The position numbers and the translations under genes were made by a program. The notes under the pieces were generated by a model that saw only the letters and a list, made by a program, of their open reading frames with translations, had not been told where the DNA came from and made no database searches. From [Leptolyngbya] sp. JSC-1 (lineage in GTDB: Bacteria > Cyanobacteriota > Cyanobacteriia > Elainellales > Elainellaceae), in contig KL662191.1 of the NCBI GenBank assembly GCA_000733415.1, forward strand, positions 5,268,341 to 5,332,340: a DNA stretch of 64,000 nt, read 5' to 3'. Positions 53,392-61,526 of the stretch are shown here, piece after piece (position 1 is the stretch's first letter; each line of letters opens with the position of its first letter).

Positions 53392-54117
53392 AGCTCGCCC
53401 TACCGGCGGTTCTAGAGTTCTGTAAAGATTTTGTAGTCAAGCTTCAACTCTTGTCTGGAGTGGCCGTAGAAGTGCTAGTTTTCCTAATATGTATGGAGAG
53501 AGCAAATTTAGACTGTGGATACCCGTGCCAATAGCATGCCCTACAGCGAAATTTGACGATCGCATACTCGTTGACCCCAGCTAATTTTTCTGACCACCGG
53601 TCAGTACGATAGCAAGGAACGATAGCAACAAGCAGTTATTACGTTACTCAACCTGATCGGATAGAGTGCGAACATCGGCCCGTTGCTGGCGTCTCGTTAC
53701 CACTCCCGAATCTGATTGATAAGTCTGATTGATAGAGCTGACCTATTGGTAGCGCTAGCAAGAACGAGTAATCCAAGACGTTTACAGGTCACTTGCAGTT
53801 TTTAGCCCGAGTGTAGGATGAGTGGGTTGGATTAGGCTTAATTTGGGCAAACTTAGTCTGGGCAAATCAATCTGAACAGGCCGATTGAGGCAATTTAGGA
53901 TCAGGTCTGAGCAATCTTCAGACGCACTTGCGAATCAGGCGCACCTTCCGGACCGAGAATTAATGATTCTGAATTGACTTTAAATAATTCCAGACCGAGC
54001 GACTACTGAAAGCATTCACCTAAAGTATTTGAGACTGGAACCAGGCTAAAGTAGAGGCCAAGCACAATCTAAACACAACATTCACTCAGGCGTGGTGAAA
54101 TCTGGCGAGAAACGCTC
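53392..54117. other. Long intergenic region after surE
   Basis: These 726 bases lie before the metallo-hydrolase gene. Apart from the palindrome at 53590-53604 I see no gene, tRNA or terminator. Short directly repeated words occur (ATCTGATTGATAAGTCTGAT near 53710; GGGCAAACTTAGTCTGGGCA near 53850). The downstream gene may have a long leader. Confidence 0.5.
53590..53604. promoter_or_regulatory. 15-bp palindrome, copy B
   Basis: CTGACCACCGGTCAG is identical in both arms to the site at 52293-52307, and the shared context extends on each side (TTT before, T after). It lies 528 bases upstream of the metallo-hydrolase gene. Confidence 0.45.
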
Positions 54118-55041
54118 ATGTCGAATAAGCAAGACCAATTCACGGTTCGTTTTTGGGGAGTGAGAGGCAGTATTGCTTGTCCGGGGCAGAGTACGGTGCG
54201 GTACGGCGGCAACACGTCCTGTATCGAAGTCCAGGTTGGCGGCCATCGCTTGATTTTTGATGGCGGCACCGGCTTGCGGGTCTTGGGTCAATCGCTGCTG
54301 TCGCAGATGCCAGTAGAAGCCCACCTGTTTTTTACCCATTCCCACTGGGACCATATTCAAGGATTTCCGTTTTTTGTGCCGGCGTTTGTCAAGGGCAACC
54401 AGTTTCACATCTATGGAGCTGTGGCTCCCAACGGCTCAACGATTGAGCAGCGGCTCAACGACCAGATGCTGCATCCCAACTTTCCGGTCCCGCTGCAAAT
54501 TATGGGAGCAGACTTGAAGTTCTATGACCTGGAAATGGGCGAAACGGTGCGCGTGGGTGAGGTGCTGGTCGAAAATGCCCTGCTGAATCATCCCGGTGAA
54601 GCGGTTGGCTATCGAGTCAACTGGCGGGGGCACGCGCTGGCCTACATTACCGATACCGAGCACTATCCCGATCGCCTGGATGAAAATGTCCTCTGGCTGG
54701 CTCGCCATGCCGATGTGCTGATCTACGACGCCACCTACACCGACGAAGAGTACCACTGCGAACAATCGAGTAAAGTGGGCTGGGGCCATTCGACCTGGCA
54801 AGAAGCCGTCAAAGTAGCTCGGGCCGCTAATGTCAAAAAGCTAGTGATTTTCCACCACGATCCGCTGCACGATGATAATTTCATGGATCAGGTCAAAGCA
54901 GATACGGCACGGCAGTTTCCCAATAGCTTGGTGGCGTGGGAAGGCTTAGAAATCGATTTGTTGGCCGCTGTAAACACCGATTCCAACGCTGACAACTCCA
55001 AAGCAGAAAACGTCCGATCCGACTCCAAAGCAGTGGTTTAA
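54118..55041 (+). CDS. MBL fold metallo-hydrolase
   Basis: This 307-residue protein has the metallo-beta-lactamase fold. It opens VRFWGVRGSIACPGQSTVRY and has the metal motif THSHWDHIQG (HxHxDH), then a later His in LNHPGEAVGY, Asp in YDATYTDEE and His in IFHHDP. The opening is typical of a phosphodiesterase-like group within the superfamily; the substrate is unknown. The final 30 or so residues are a low-complexity Asp/Asn/Ser/Lys tail. A long 5' gap suggests regulation, but none is proven. Confidence 0.85.
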   Translation: MSNKQDQFTVRFWGVRGSIACPGQSTVRYGGNTSCIEVQVGGHRLIFDGGTGLRVLGQSLLSQMPVEAHLFFTHSHWDHIQGFPFFVPAFVKGNQFHIYGAVAPNGSTIEQRLNDQMLHPNFPVPLQIMGADLKFYDLEMGETVRVGEVLVENALLNHPGEAVGYRVNWRGHALAYITDTEHYPDRLDENVLWLARHADVLIYDATYTDEEYHCEQSSKVGWGHSTWQEAVKVARAANVKKLVIFHHDPLHDDNFMDQVKADTARQFPNSLVAWEGLEIDLLAAVNTDSNADNSKAENVRSDSKAVV

Positions 55042-55198
55042 GCTAAGCCTCTGCCCGTTCCAGGCTTTGTCCAAATTCAGCAGTGCCTGGCATCCTCTGT
55101 GGCCTCGGTCTCTGTAGTTCTCTTATCCTTGTCCTGTGCGAACTTACAAATTGGAACATGGCTTACGAAGTCAGCCGTTATGTGTCAAAATGTAAAGC

Positions 55199-56188
55199 GT
55201 GTGGATAACCTCTTCTCTAGACACGATTAAAACGCCGACGGTGATTGCCCTGGGAAACTTTGATGGCGTCCACCGAGGGCATCAGCGCGTGATTGAACCA
55301 GTAGCCGTGGCCGCGCAAGTCGGTTCGCCTGTTCTGGCTGGTGCAGCTTGTAGTACAGGTTCGGACACAGGACGTTTTGCGAGTGCAGCACCCATACCAA
55401 CGGTTGTTACCTTTTACCCACACCCGCAAGAATTTTTTACAGGTCAGCGGCGTTTGCTGCTAACGCCAATCTCTGAGAAGGCGCAATATCTCCAGACCCT
55501 TGGCATTGAGCAACTGGTTTTGCTGCCTTTTGATTGGGCACTGGCCAATCTGACGCCTCAGGAGTTTGTGGAACAGATTTTAGTAGAGCGCCTCCAAGCT
55601 AGGTGGATTAGCGTTGGGCAGGATTTTCGGTTTGGCCGCAAGCGAGCCGGAACAATAGCGGATTTGCAGCAAATTGCGGCGCAGTACGGCATTCCGGTCG
55701 AGGTGGCAAGCTTGCATTTGCATCAGGGAGAACGGATTAGCAGTTCAGCGATTCGTCAAGCCCTCAGTCAAGGCGATTTGGATCGCGCCAACCAGCTCCT
55801 GGGTCGGCCCTACACCCTAGTTGGTGAAGTGGTAACCGGCAAACAGTTGGGCCGCACGATTGGTTTCCCAACAGCGAATTTGCAGCTACCCGATGACAAA
55901 TTTTTGCCCTGCTGTGGCGTTTACAGCGTTTGGGTGAAGTCGGCAGAACTGGGTCAACAACCCGGCGTGATGAATATTGGCTATCGACCTACGGTAGACG
56001 GTCAGCAGATCAGCGTCGAGGTGCATTTGTTGGACTGGAGCGGCGATTTATACGGCCAAACCTTGACCGTGAGTTTGGAACAGTTTTTGCGGCCTGAGCA
56101 GAAGTTCGCCTCCCTGGATGACTTGAAGGCACAAATTCAGCGGGATGCCGAGCAAGCGCGATTAGGGTTGGCAGCTCAGCAGGTTTAG
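55199..56188 (+). CDS. ribF: Bifunctional riboflavin kinase/FAD synthetase
   Basis: This protein of about 329 residues makes FMN and then FAD. The adenylyltransferase domain has GNFDGVHRGHQRVI (HxGH-type) and ISSSAIRQAL. The kinase domain has GRTIGFPTANLQLPDD (PTAN) and GVMNIGYRPTV. An insert of about 20 residues (AACSTGSDTGRFASAAPIP) precedes VVTFYPHPQEFFTG; variable inserts at this point are common in cyanobacterial forms. The start is GTG at 55199; no good ribosome binding site is seen. Confidence 0.94.
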   Translation: MWITSSLDTIKTPTVIALGNFDGVHRGHQRVIEPVAVAAQVGSPVLAGAACSTGSDTGRFASAAPIPTVVTFYPHPQEFFTGQRRLLLTPISEKAQYLQTLGIEQLVLLPFDWALANLTPQEFVEQILVERLQARWISVGQDFRFGRKRAGTIADLQQIAAQYGIPVEVASLHLHQGERISSSAIRQALSQGDLDRANQLLGRPYTLVGEVVTGKQLGRTIGFPTANLQLPDDKFLPCCGVYSVWVKSAELGQQPGVMNIGYRPTVDGQQISVEVHLLDWSGDLYGQTLTVSLEQFLRPEQKFASLDDLKAQIQRDAEQARLGLAAQQV

Positions 56189-56362
56189 CTGGAATCCTAA
56201 ATTGCTAAGGAGTTAGGAGTCAGGAGCCAGGAATCAGAAGATTGAGCGCAGTTGGCGACGAATGACGAATACCAGCCATCACCGGATTTCTGCCCCTCGG
56301 CTGGTCATAATTTGACAATCCGTGGGTATGACTAATGCTGAGAACCCAAAAGCGAGGATGGC

Positions 56363-57271
56363 ATGAGAGCAACGGTCGAGCGGCTGATTGAACATCTAGG
56401 TCAAACCATTGTCGGTAAAAGTGAGGCGATTCGGCTGGTCTTGGTGGCTCTGTTTTCTGGCGGCCATGCGCTGCTCGAAGATGTGCCTGGTGTGGGCAAG
56501 ACTCTGTTGGCGAAGTCGTTAGCTCGGTCGATTGACGGACAGTTCCAGCGGATTCAGTGTACGCCTGATTTGCTACCGGCGGATGTGACGGGCACCAATA
56601 TCTGGAATCTCAGCAAGGGAGAATTCGAGTTTTTGCCGGGTCCGGTGTTTGCCAATGTGCTGCTGGCTGACGAAATTAACCGGGCAACGCCCCGTACCCA
56701 GTCTGCTTTGCTGGAAGTAATGGAAGAACAGCAGGTGACGATTGATGGGGTTTCGCGCCATGTGCCGCGGCCATTTTTTGTAATCGCCACCCAGAACCCG
56801 GTGGAATATCAGGGCACGTTCCCCCTCCCCGAAGCCCAGATGGATCGGTTTGCCCTTTCCTTTAGTTTGGGCTATCCCAGTGCCGAAGAGGAATTGCAGA
56901 TGTTGCAGCGATTGCAGCAGGGCACTACTGTAGAGGAACTGACGCCCTGTATTTCGTTAGCCGATGTGCAAACCCTACGGCATCTCTGTGCCCAGGTGCG
57001 GGTAGAAACTCACTTGCAGCAGTACATGCTGGAACTGGTGCGGGCAACCCGTCAGGATGAAGAGGTGATTTTAGGCGTCAGCCCGCGCGGTACGGTTGCC
57101 CTACAGCGAGCGGTACAGGCCCAAGCCTTTCTGGACGGACGTGATTTTGCCATTCCCGACGATGTCAAGTTTCTAGCGCCCTATGTGTTGGCCCATCGCC
57201 TAATTACCACCGGCAACCAAAAAAGCAAACTGGTGATCGAACGCCTGCTGCATTCGGTGCCGATTCCGTAG
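56363..57271 (+). CDS. MoxR family AAA+ ATPase
   Basis: This 302-residue chaperone-like ATPase has Walker A EDVPGVGKTLLAKSL, Walker B VLLADEINRATP, sensor 1 VIATQNPVEYQGTFPLPEAQ and the arginine-finger region QMDRFALSF. MoxR proteins usually mature partner proteins encoded next to them that have vWA domains or DUF58, but no such gene follows here; a mobile element lies 47 bases downstream. GAGG is five bases before the ATG. The insertion may have separated it from its operon. Confidence 0.92.
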   Translation: MRATVERLIEHLGQTIVGKSEAIRLVLVALFSGGHALLEDVPGVGKTLLAKSLARSIDGQFQRIQCTPDLLPADVTGTNIWNLSKGEFEFLPGPVFANVLLADEINRATPRTQSALLEVMEEQQVTIDGVSRHVPRPFFVIATQNPVEYQGTFPLPEAQMDRFALSFSLGYPSAEEELQMLQRLQQGTTVEELTPCISLADVQTLRHLCAQVRVETHLQQYMLELVRATRQDEEVILGVSPRGTVALQRAVQAQAFLDGRDFAIPDDVKFLAPYVLAHRLITTGNQKSKLVIERLLHSVPIP

Positions 57272-57318
57272 TGAGATCTAGATGAGTAGCAGTAGCGGTT
57301 GGCTAGAGTTGCCATTGG

Positions 57319-57559
57319 GGTCTGTCAATGGTTCTGTGATGCTTCGTTGCCTGACCCACCCGCAGATGAATCGCGGGCTATTGAAGCAAGTGCACTATAC
57401 GCTTGCGTTCCCACAGGGTAGTGCACAAAACCCCTCGTCTAGTCTGCTACTCTACGAGAAGGCTGTGCCTACAGCAGACTTCCCTGATTGGGCCGCAATT
57501 GATTCGTGGGTAGGAGAAGTACGCAGTCAAACGCTGTGACCCAAAACTTTGAACAGACC
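57319..57559. mobile_element. 241-bp MITE-like element with 10-bp target duplication
   Basis: The ends GGTCTGTCAATGG and TTTGAACAGACC are imperfect terminal inverted repeats (GGTCTGT / ACAGACC). The element is flanked by a perfect 10-bp direct repeat, TTGCCATTGG, at 57309-57318 and 57560-57569. Inside are hairpins with CCCGC/GCGGG arms and AGTCTGCT/AGCAGACT arms, shared with the copy at 47040-47349. An open frame at 57282-57539 results from the insertion and is not a conserved gene. There is no transposase; the ends recall IS6-type termini, but this is from memory. Confidence 0.8.
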
Positions 57560-57589
57560 TTGCCATTGGTCGTTTTGGATAACCAATAC

Positions 57590-57615
57590 CTCCTGACTCC
57601 TGACTCCTGACTCCT
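57590..57615. repeat. Heptamer tandem repeat (CTCCTGA)3.7
   Basis: Three copies of CTCCTGA (57590-57610) plus CTCCT form a short STRR-type array next to the stop of the WG-repeat gene. Related AGTCAGG words occur near 38278 and 56220. Confidence 0.8.
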
Positions 57616-57618
57616 CCC

Positions 57619-58836
57619 CTATCTAACTTCTCCCAGCATCAAAAACTGCCCAGACGCATTAATATAGCGCCACTGGTCGCCTGTCTGTACCCAAGCCCAA
57701 CCCTCCGAGAAGGAACCCACCTTGTCGAATTGAGGCGCAATTTGTAGCTTGCCGGTCGGGTCGATGAAGCCAACCTGGTTGTTGACTGTCACAGCGGCTA
57801 GCCCTTCCGAAAAATCAGCAGCAAAGTCAAATTGGGGCGGCACGGCGAGTTGGCCGGTTTTGTCGATGTAGCCCCATTGGTTGCCCACTAGAACAGCGGC
57901 TAGTCCTTCGGAGAAATCAGAGGCGAAGTCATAGCGAGGGGGAATCACGGTTTTGCCCTGCCGATCGATAAAGCCCCATTGGTTGCCCTGTCGGATTCGA
58001 GCTAGAGATTCTGAAAAGGCAAAGGCTCCATCGAATTGAGGGGAAATCGCCACGTTACCGGCTTGGTTAATGTAGCCCCACTGCTCTCCCTGTTTGATCA
58101 CGGCCAGCGATTCGGTAAAACTCCAGGCATCCTCGAATTGAGGCTGAATCACCCAATCGCCCATCAGGTTGATGTAGCCGTACTGGTCGTTTAGCTTCAC
58201 GGCAGCCATGCCTTCGGCGAAGTCGCTAGCCAGCGTGAATTCTGGTTCAATTGCAAGTGTGCCGGTGCGATCGATATAGCCGTAGCCGCGTCCGGTCCTG
58301 ACCACCGCTAGTCCTTGCGAATATAAATTGGCTGCCGCAAACTGAGGATCAACCACAATTCGACCTGCCCGATCCATATAGCCATAGAAATCTGCTACCC
58401 GCACAACCGCTCGCTGTTCGGCAAAGGCCGATACGCCATCTAAGCTCGGATCAACCTTAATCACGGGGTTGCCGGTCTGGTCGATGTAGGCATACCGCTC
58501 TTTGATGCGGACGGCGGCTAGTCCCTCTGAAAAATCAGCGGCAAAGTCAAACTGCATGATGAGTGGCTCCGTTTTGGCAGAGGTTTTGGCAGAGGTTACT
58601 TTCCTGCGGTTAGAGGGTTCAGCAGAAGCTGGTTGAGGCTGGGTTGGCAGAGACTGGTCTTGGTTATTCACCTCGTCTTTTACCGAAGCTTGCACCAACG
58701 GGCTTGGATTGAGACTCAGAGGCTGACAGCCGCACTGCCCTGCGGCCAGAGAAATCAGCAAAAGCAATCCTATCCTAGAATGCCAACAGGTGGTGCGGAG
58801 CCACGGAACCAGCGAAAGCTGCCCTGTCAAAATCAT
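57619..58836 (-). CDS. WG repeat-containing protein
   Basis: This protein of about 405 residues has an N-terminal hydrophobic segment (RIGLLLLISLAAGQCGC) that acts as a signal or lipoprotein-like anchor, then a polar linker. Ten or so WG repeats of about 30 residues follow, with pattern FSEGLAAVxxxxxWGYIDxxG (for example NQWGYIDKTGQLAVPPQFD). These beta-hairpin repeats are often surface or periplasmic binding modules; the partner is unknown. ATG 58836 is taken; TTG 58848 is possible. It is divergent from tsaB. Confidence 0.85.
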   Translation of the reverse strand: MILTGQLSLVPWLRTTCWHSRIGLLLLISLAAGQCGCQPLSLNPSPLVQASVKDEVNNQDQSLPTQPQPASAEPSNRRKVTSAKTSAKTEPLIMQFDFAADFSEGLAAVRIKERYAYIDQTGNPVIKVDPSLDGVSAFAEQRAVVRVADFYGYMDRAGRIVVDPQFAAANLYSQGLAVVRTGRGYGYIDRTGTLAIEPEFTLASDFAEGMAAVKLNDQYGYINLMGDWVIQPQFEDAWSFTESLAVIKQGEQWGYINQAGNVAISPQFDGAFAFSESLARIRQGNQWGFIDRQGKTVIPPRYDFASDFSEGLAAVLVGNQWGYIDKTGQLAVPPQFDFAADFSEGLAAVTVNNQVGFIDPTGKLQIAPQFDKVGSFSEGWAWVQTGDQWRYINASGQFLMLGEVR

Positions 58837-58913
58837 GATGCTTGCCAATCAGGAGGTCTACCTTAGAGGATAATGGCTGAGACCTTGAATTGCAGTGTTC
58901 ACTTCAGCGTACC

Positions 58914-59561
58914 TTGACTACTTTCCTCCGTTCCCCTCACTATGGCTTGGCAATCCACACGGCTAGTTCTGACCTGGGATTGGCAATTAGCAACTTTGCT
59001 GGTGACTGCCGCTGTCAAACCTGGGCATTGGGCCGCGAGGTCTCCAATTATCTGCATCTGTATCTGCAACGATTCATTCAGCCGCAGACTTGGACAGATT
59101 TAGCCTTGATTGCAGTGGCTAAAGGTCCAGGCGGCTTCACAGGTACCCGACTCGGCGTTGTTACTGCTCGGACGCTGGCGCAGCAGCTCAATCTACCCTT
59201 ATTCGCCATTTCAACCCTGGCTGCTGTTGCCTGGAGCGAATCAGGCGAGGATTCTGCGGCTACCAACATTGCCGTTCAGATGGCCGCCCAGCGAGGCGAG
59301 GTGCATGGAGCAATGTATCAAATCAACCGCGAACCAGAGCAAATTGGAATTACCGCCCTCCTGCCAGATGCCGTCATGGGTCTAGAGCAATGGCAACAGA
59401 TTTTAGCTAACTGGGATCGCCCTTACCGATTGGTGGAAGCCGAAGGCGGACTCGGAAAAACAGCGGCGGCAATTCTCGAACTCGCGTATTTAGACTGGCA
59501 GGCGGGCAAACGTCCGCATTGGTCAGAAGCGTTGCCGTTCTATGGACAGAGTCCGGTTTAG
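58914..59561 (+). CDS. tsaB: tRNA threonylcarbamoyladenosine biosynthesis protein TsaB
   Basis: This protein of about 215 residues has an ASKHA fold and works with TsaD and TsaE in making t6A37 of tRNAs. YGLAIHTASSDLGLAI is the first strand pair and AVAKGPGGFTGTRLGVVTAR the diagnostic motif. The start is uncertain because no ATG fits: TTG 58914 gives a family-like N-terminus, and TTG 58890 is the longer choice. The gene is convergent with the ABC permease gene, 4 bases between stops. Confidence 0.88.
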   Translation: MTTFLRSPHYGLAIHTASSDLGLAISNFAGDCRCQTWALGREVSNYLHLYLQRFIQPQTWTDLALIAVAKGPGGFTGTRLGVVTARTLAQQLNLPLFAISTLAAVAWSESGEDSAATNIAVQMAAQRGEVHGAMYQINREPEQIGITALLPDAVMGLEQWQQILANWDRPYRLVEAEGGLGKTAAAILELAYLDWQAGKRPHWSEALPFYGQSPV

Positions 59562-59565
59562 TAAC

Positions 59566-60702
59566 TTACCGCTGCGTATTGCGCGGATCGAGGGCATCTC
59601 GTAGCCCATCGCCCAGTAGGTTAAAGGCCAGAATCGTTAGCACAATCAGAATCGCCGGGGACCAGACCAGCCAGGGTTGCAGCACCAGAATCGAGGCGTT
59701 GGTAGCGAGGGACAGCATGTTGCCCCAAGACGGGTCGGGCGGCTTAATCCCCAAGCCAATCAAGCTGAGGACGGCCTCGGCCACAATAAAGCTAGGAATC
59801 GCCAGCGTCGCAGAAATCACAATGTAGGAAGCCGTTTGGGGCAGCACATGCCGCAGGATGATATAGAGTGGCTGACCACCCATCACCTTGGCCGCCTGGA
59901 CAAATTCGCGCTCTTTAATCGACAGCACCTGGCCCCGAATTACCCGTGCCAGTCCAGCCCAGCCGACAAACGAGGTGATCAGGGTAATCAGCAAAAACTC
60001 TTCAAAGCTGGACAGTGTGGGCGGGAAAACAGCTTTCAGCGCTACCAACAAGTAAATGCCGGGAATGGTCATCAGCACTTCGACTACCCGCATCAGCACC
60101 GCATCAATCAGGCCGCCAAAATAGCCGGAAATGCCGCCTATCAACATTCCTAGAGGAAAAGAAATCGCCACACCCACGATGCCAATAAACAAACTGATGC
60201 GTCCGCCATAGACTAGACGGCTAAACTGATCGCGAGCCTGCTCATCGGTTCCCAGCAGATTCAGCTTGCCTGGGCCGGTTGTGCCAAACAAATGCAGATC
60301 GCCCTTAAAGCCAGGAAAAAGCACCACCTCTTGAATGCCGGGATTGGTCAAAGAAAAGCGTGTGGGCAGCGGTAAACGAATGGTGAGAAAGCGGTATTCT
60401 TCACCGCGCACAAACAAGCGCACCGGAGACGGCTGAGAGCGATCGACACGCAATTCTCGCTCACCCGTTTCTAAGCTGACCGGCCCCTGCGTGGTGGGGT
60501 AGACATGGGGGCCAATCAACTCGCCTTCCTGATTGCGCCAGTAGATGGTGGTCGGCGGCAGCAGCGAGCCATCCGGCTGAGAGGTAAACGGACTGTAGGG
60601 GGCGACAAACTCAGCGAAAATTACCGTCAAATAGAAAATCAGCAGCACGATTGCGCCGAATCGAGCTAGATTATTCTGCTTTAGCTTTTGCCACCAGTTC
60701 AT
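59566..60702 (-). CDS. Oligopeptide/dipeptide ABC transporter permease (OppC/DppC-type)
   Basis: This 378-residue inner-membrane permease has an N-terminal TM helix (ARFGAIVLLIFYLTVIFAEF), a periplasmic region (about 35-145), and five TM helices. The coupling EAA loop is EREFVQAAKVMGGQPLYIIL. The last part (GLGIKPPDPSWGNMLS, FNLLGDGLRDALDPR) is typical of OppC/DppC. The extra periplasmic insert of about 80 residues is common in cyanobacterial forms. No other subunits are adjacent, so it is likely an orphan gene working with components encoded elsewhere. Confidence 0.92.
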   Translation of the reverse strand: MNWWQKLKQNNLARFGAIVLLIFYLTVIFAEFVAPYSPFTSQPDGSLLPPTTIYWRNQEGELIGPHVYPTTQGPVSLETGERELRVDRSQPSPVRLFVRGEEYRFLTIRLPLPTRFSLTNPGIQEVVLFPGFKGDLHLFGTTGPGKLNLLGTDEQARDQFSRLVYGGRISLFIGIVGVAISFPLGMLIGGISGYFGGLIDAVLMRVVEVLMTIPGIYLLVALKAVFPPTLSSFEEFLLITLITSFVGWAGLARVIRGQVLSIKEREFVQAAKVMGGQPLYIILRHVLPQTASYIVISATLAIPSFIVAEAVLSLIGLGIKPPDPSWGNMLSLATNASILVLQPWLVWSPAILIVLTILAFNLLGDGLRDALDPRNTQR

Positions 60703-61026
60703 AGGCCAGCTCTGCCTCGGAAGGGACCATAGGAGTAATGACCATCATATCTGCTTTGTAGGGGGGGTAGGGGGTAGGGGGTAGGGGGTAGGGGGTAGGG
60801 GGTAGGGGGTAGGGGGTGGGAGGGTAGGGGGTAGGGGGTGGGAGGGTAGGGGGTAGGGGGTGGGAGGGTAGGGGGTAGGGGGTAGGGGGTGGAGGAGTAA
60901 GCTGCAGGAGTAACGACTGGCAAATTTGCTAAAAAAAACAGGGCAACAGGGCCCTGGTCGTGAAATTGATCTGAGCTTGAGTCAAGCCAAGAACTCAACA
61001 CTCAAAACTTAGCGCTCAAAACTAAC
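60703..61026. other. Intergenic region psaK to permease gene
   Basis: These 324 bases are mostly the heptamer array listed at 60761-60893. An ACTCAAAACTTAGCGCTCAA-type AT-rich repeat lies next to psaK. An open frame through the array on the minus strand is only a product of the repeat. Confidence 0.6.
60761..60893. repeat. Long heptamer array, GGGGGTA type
   Basis: About 130 bases consist of GGGGGTA units interrupted by GGGGGTGGGAGGGTA variants. The strand is almost purely G with regular T/A, giving many closely spaced G-runs of 4 or more. It lies about 60 bases upstream of the permease start and about 130 bases downstream of psaK. Confidence 0.9.
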
Positions 61027-61287
61027 TTAAAGCGTGCCTGTGTTGGTGAGGCCTAAAATTACACCAGCCCCCAGGATATGGCCTAGGCTAGTAGCTCCTA
61101 GTAGAGCTGGTAAGCTGAGACCCGCAACATCTGATAAAACAGGAATCCCTGGCCCGACGTTGGGATATTTGACGGTCGCTCTGGCAATCAGGATCGCCAC
61201 AACGTTGCAAGCTAGCATGATCAACCCGATGGAGGGGGTCCAATCTGGGGTTCTAGCGACTACCGCGAGTAAGGTTGACGTGAACAA
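61027..61287 (-). CDS. psaK: Photosystem I reaction centre subunit X (PsaK)
   Basis: This 86-residue thylakoid protein has two TM helices and sits at the outer edge of photosystem I. FTSTLLAVVARTPDWTPSIG, IARATVKYPNVGPG and ALLGATSLGHILGAGVILGL match PsaK. The start is TTG at 61287: AAGGAGAGG lies upstream and the product has the expected size. A longer open frame to 61374 lacks similarity. It is divergent from ackA. Confidence 0.92.
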   Translation of the reverse strand: MFTSTLLAVVARTPDWTPSIGLIMLACNVVAILIARATVKYPNVGPGIPVLSDVAGLSLPALLGATSLGHILGAGVILGLTNTGTL

Positions 61288-61526
61288 TGCTCCTCTCCTT
61301 AAAACGTGATCAGGAATGAAGTCCTTAAGCAGCATTTCTACCAAAAAATGGTGACCAAGCGGCGATTCTGGCAATAAAGTTAATCTTTCCTAAGATTTTG
61401 AACGGGTTGCAATCTGGCAAACTACATCCAACCAGCGGTTTCCGGCAAACTGAAAACAGGTGACGAAAGGAATCTTTGAGTGCCAGCGCAGTGGCAGCAT
61501 CCTACCCCGTTAGAGACAAGCAAGTT

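Noticed and set aside
53392..54117. Search for a tRNA or small RNA in the long gap after surE
   Set aside because: No cloverleaf arms, T-loop consensus or terminator hairpin could be found by eye.
57282..57539. Open frame of 85 codons starting MSSSSGWLELPLG
   Set aside because: Most of it is the mobile element at 57319-57559; the same translation with stops appears in the copy at 47040-47349. It is a product of the insertion, not a gene.
57590..57615. Possible CRISPR-like short repeats
   Set aside because: The units are contiguous 7-mers without spacers, so they are STRR-type tandem repeats; no CRISPR array or cas gene was found anywhere in the window.
60699..61001. Minus-strand frame of 100 codons rich in Pro, Thr and Tyr
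   Set aside because: It is only the translation of the GGGGGTA array; no similarity or start signal.
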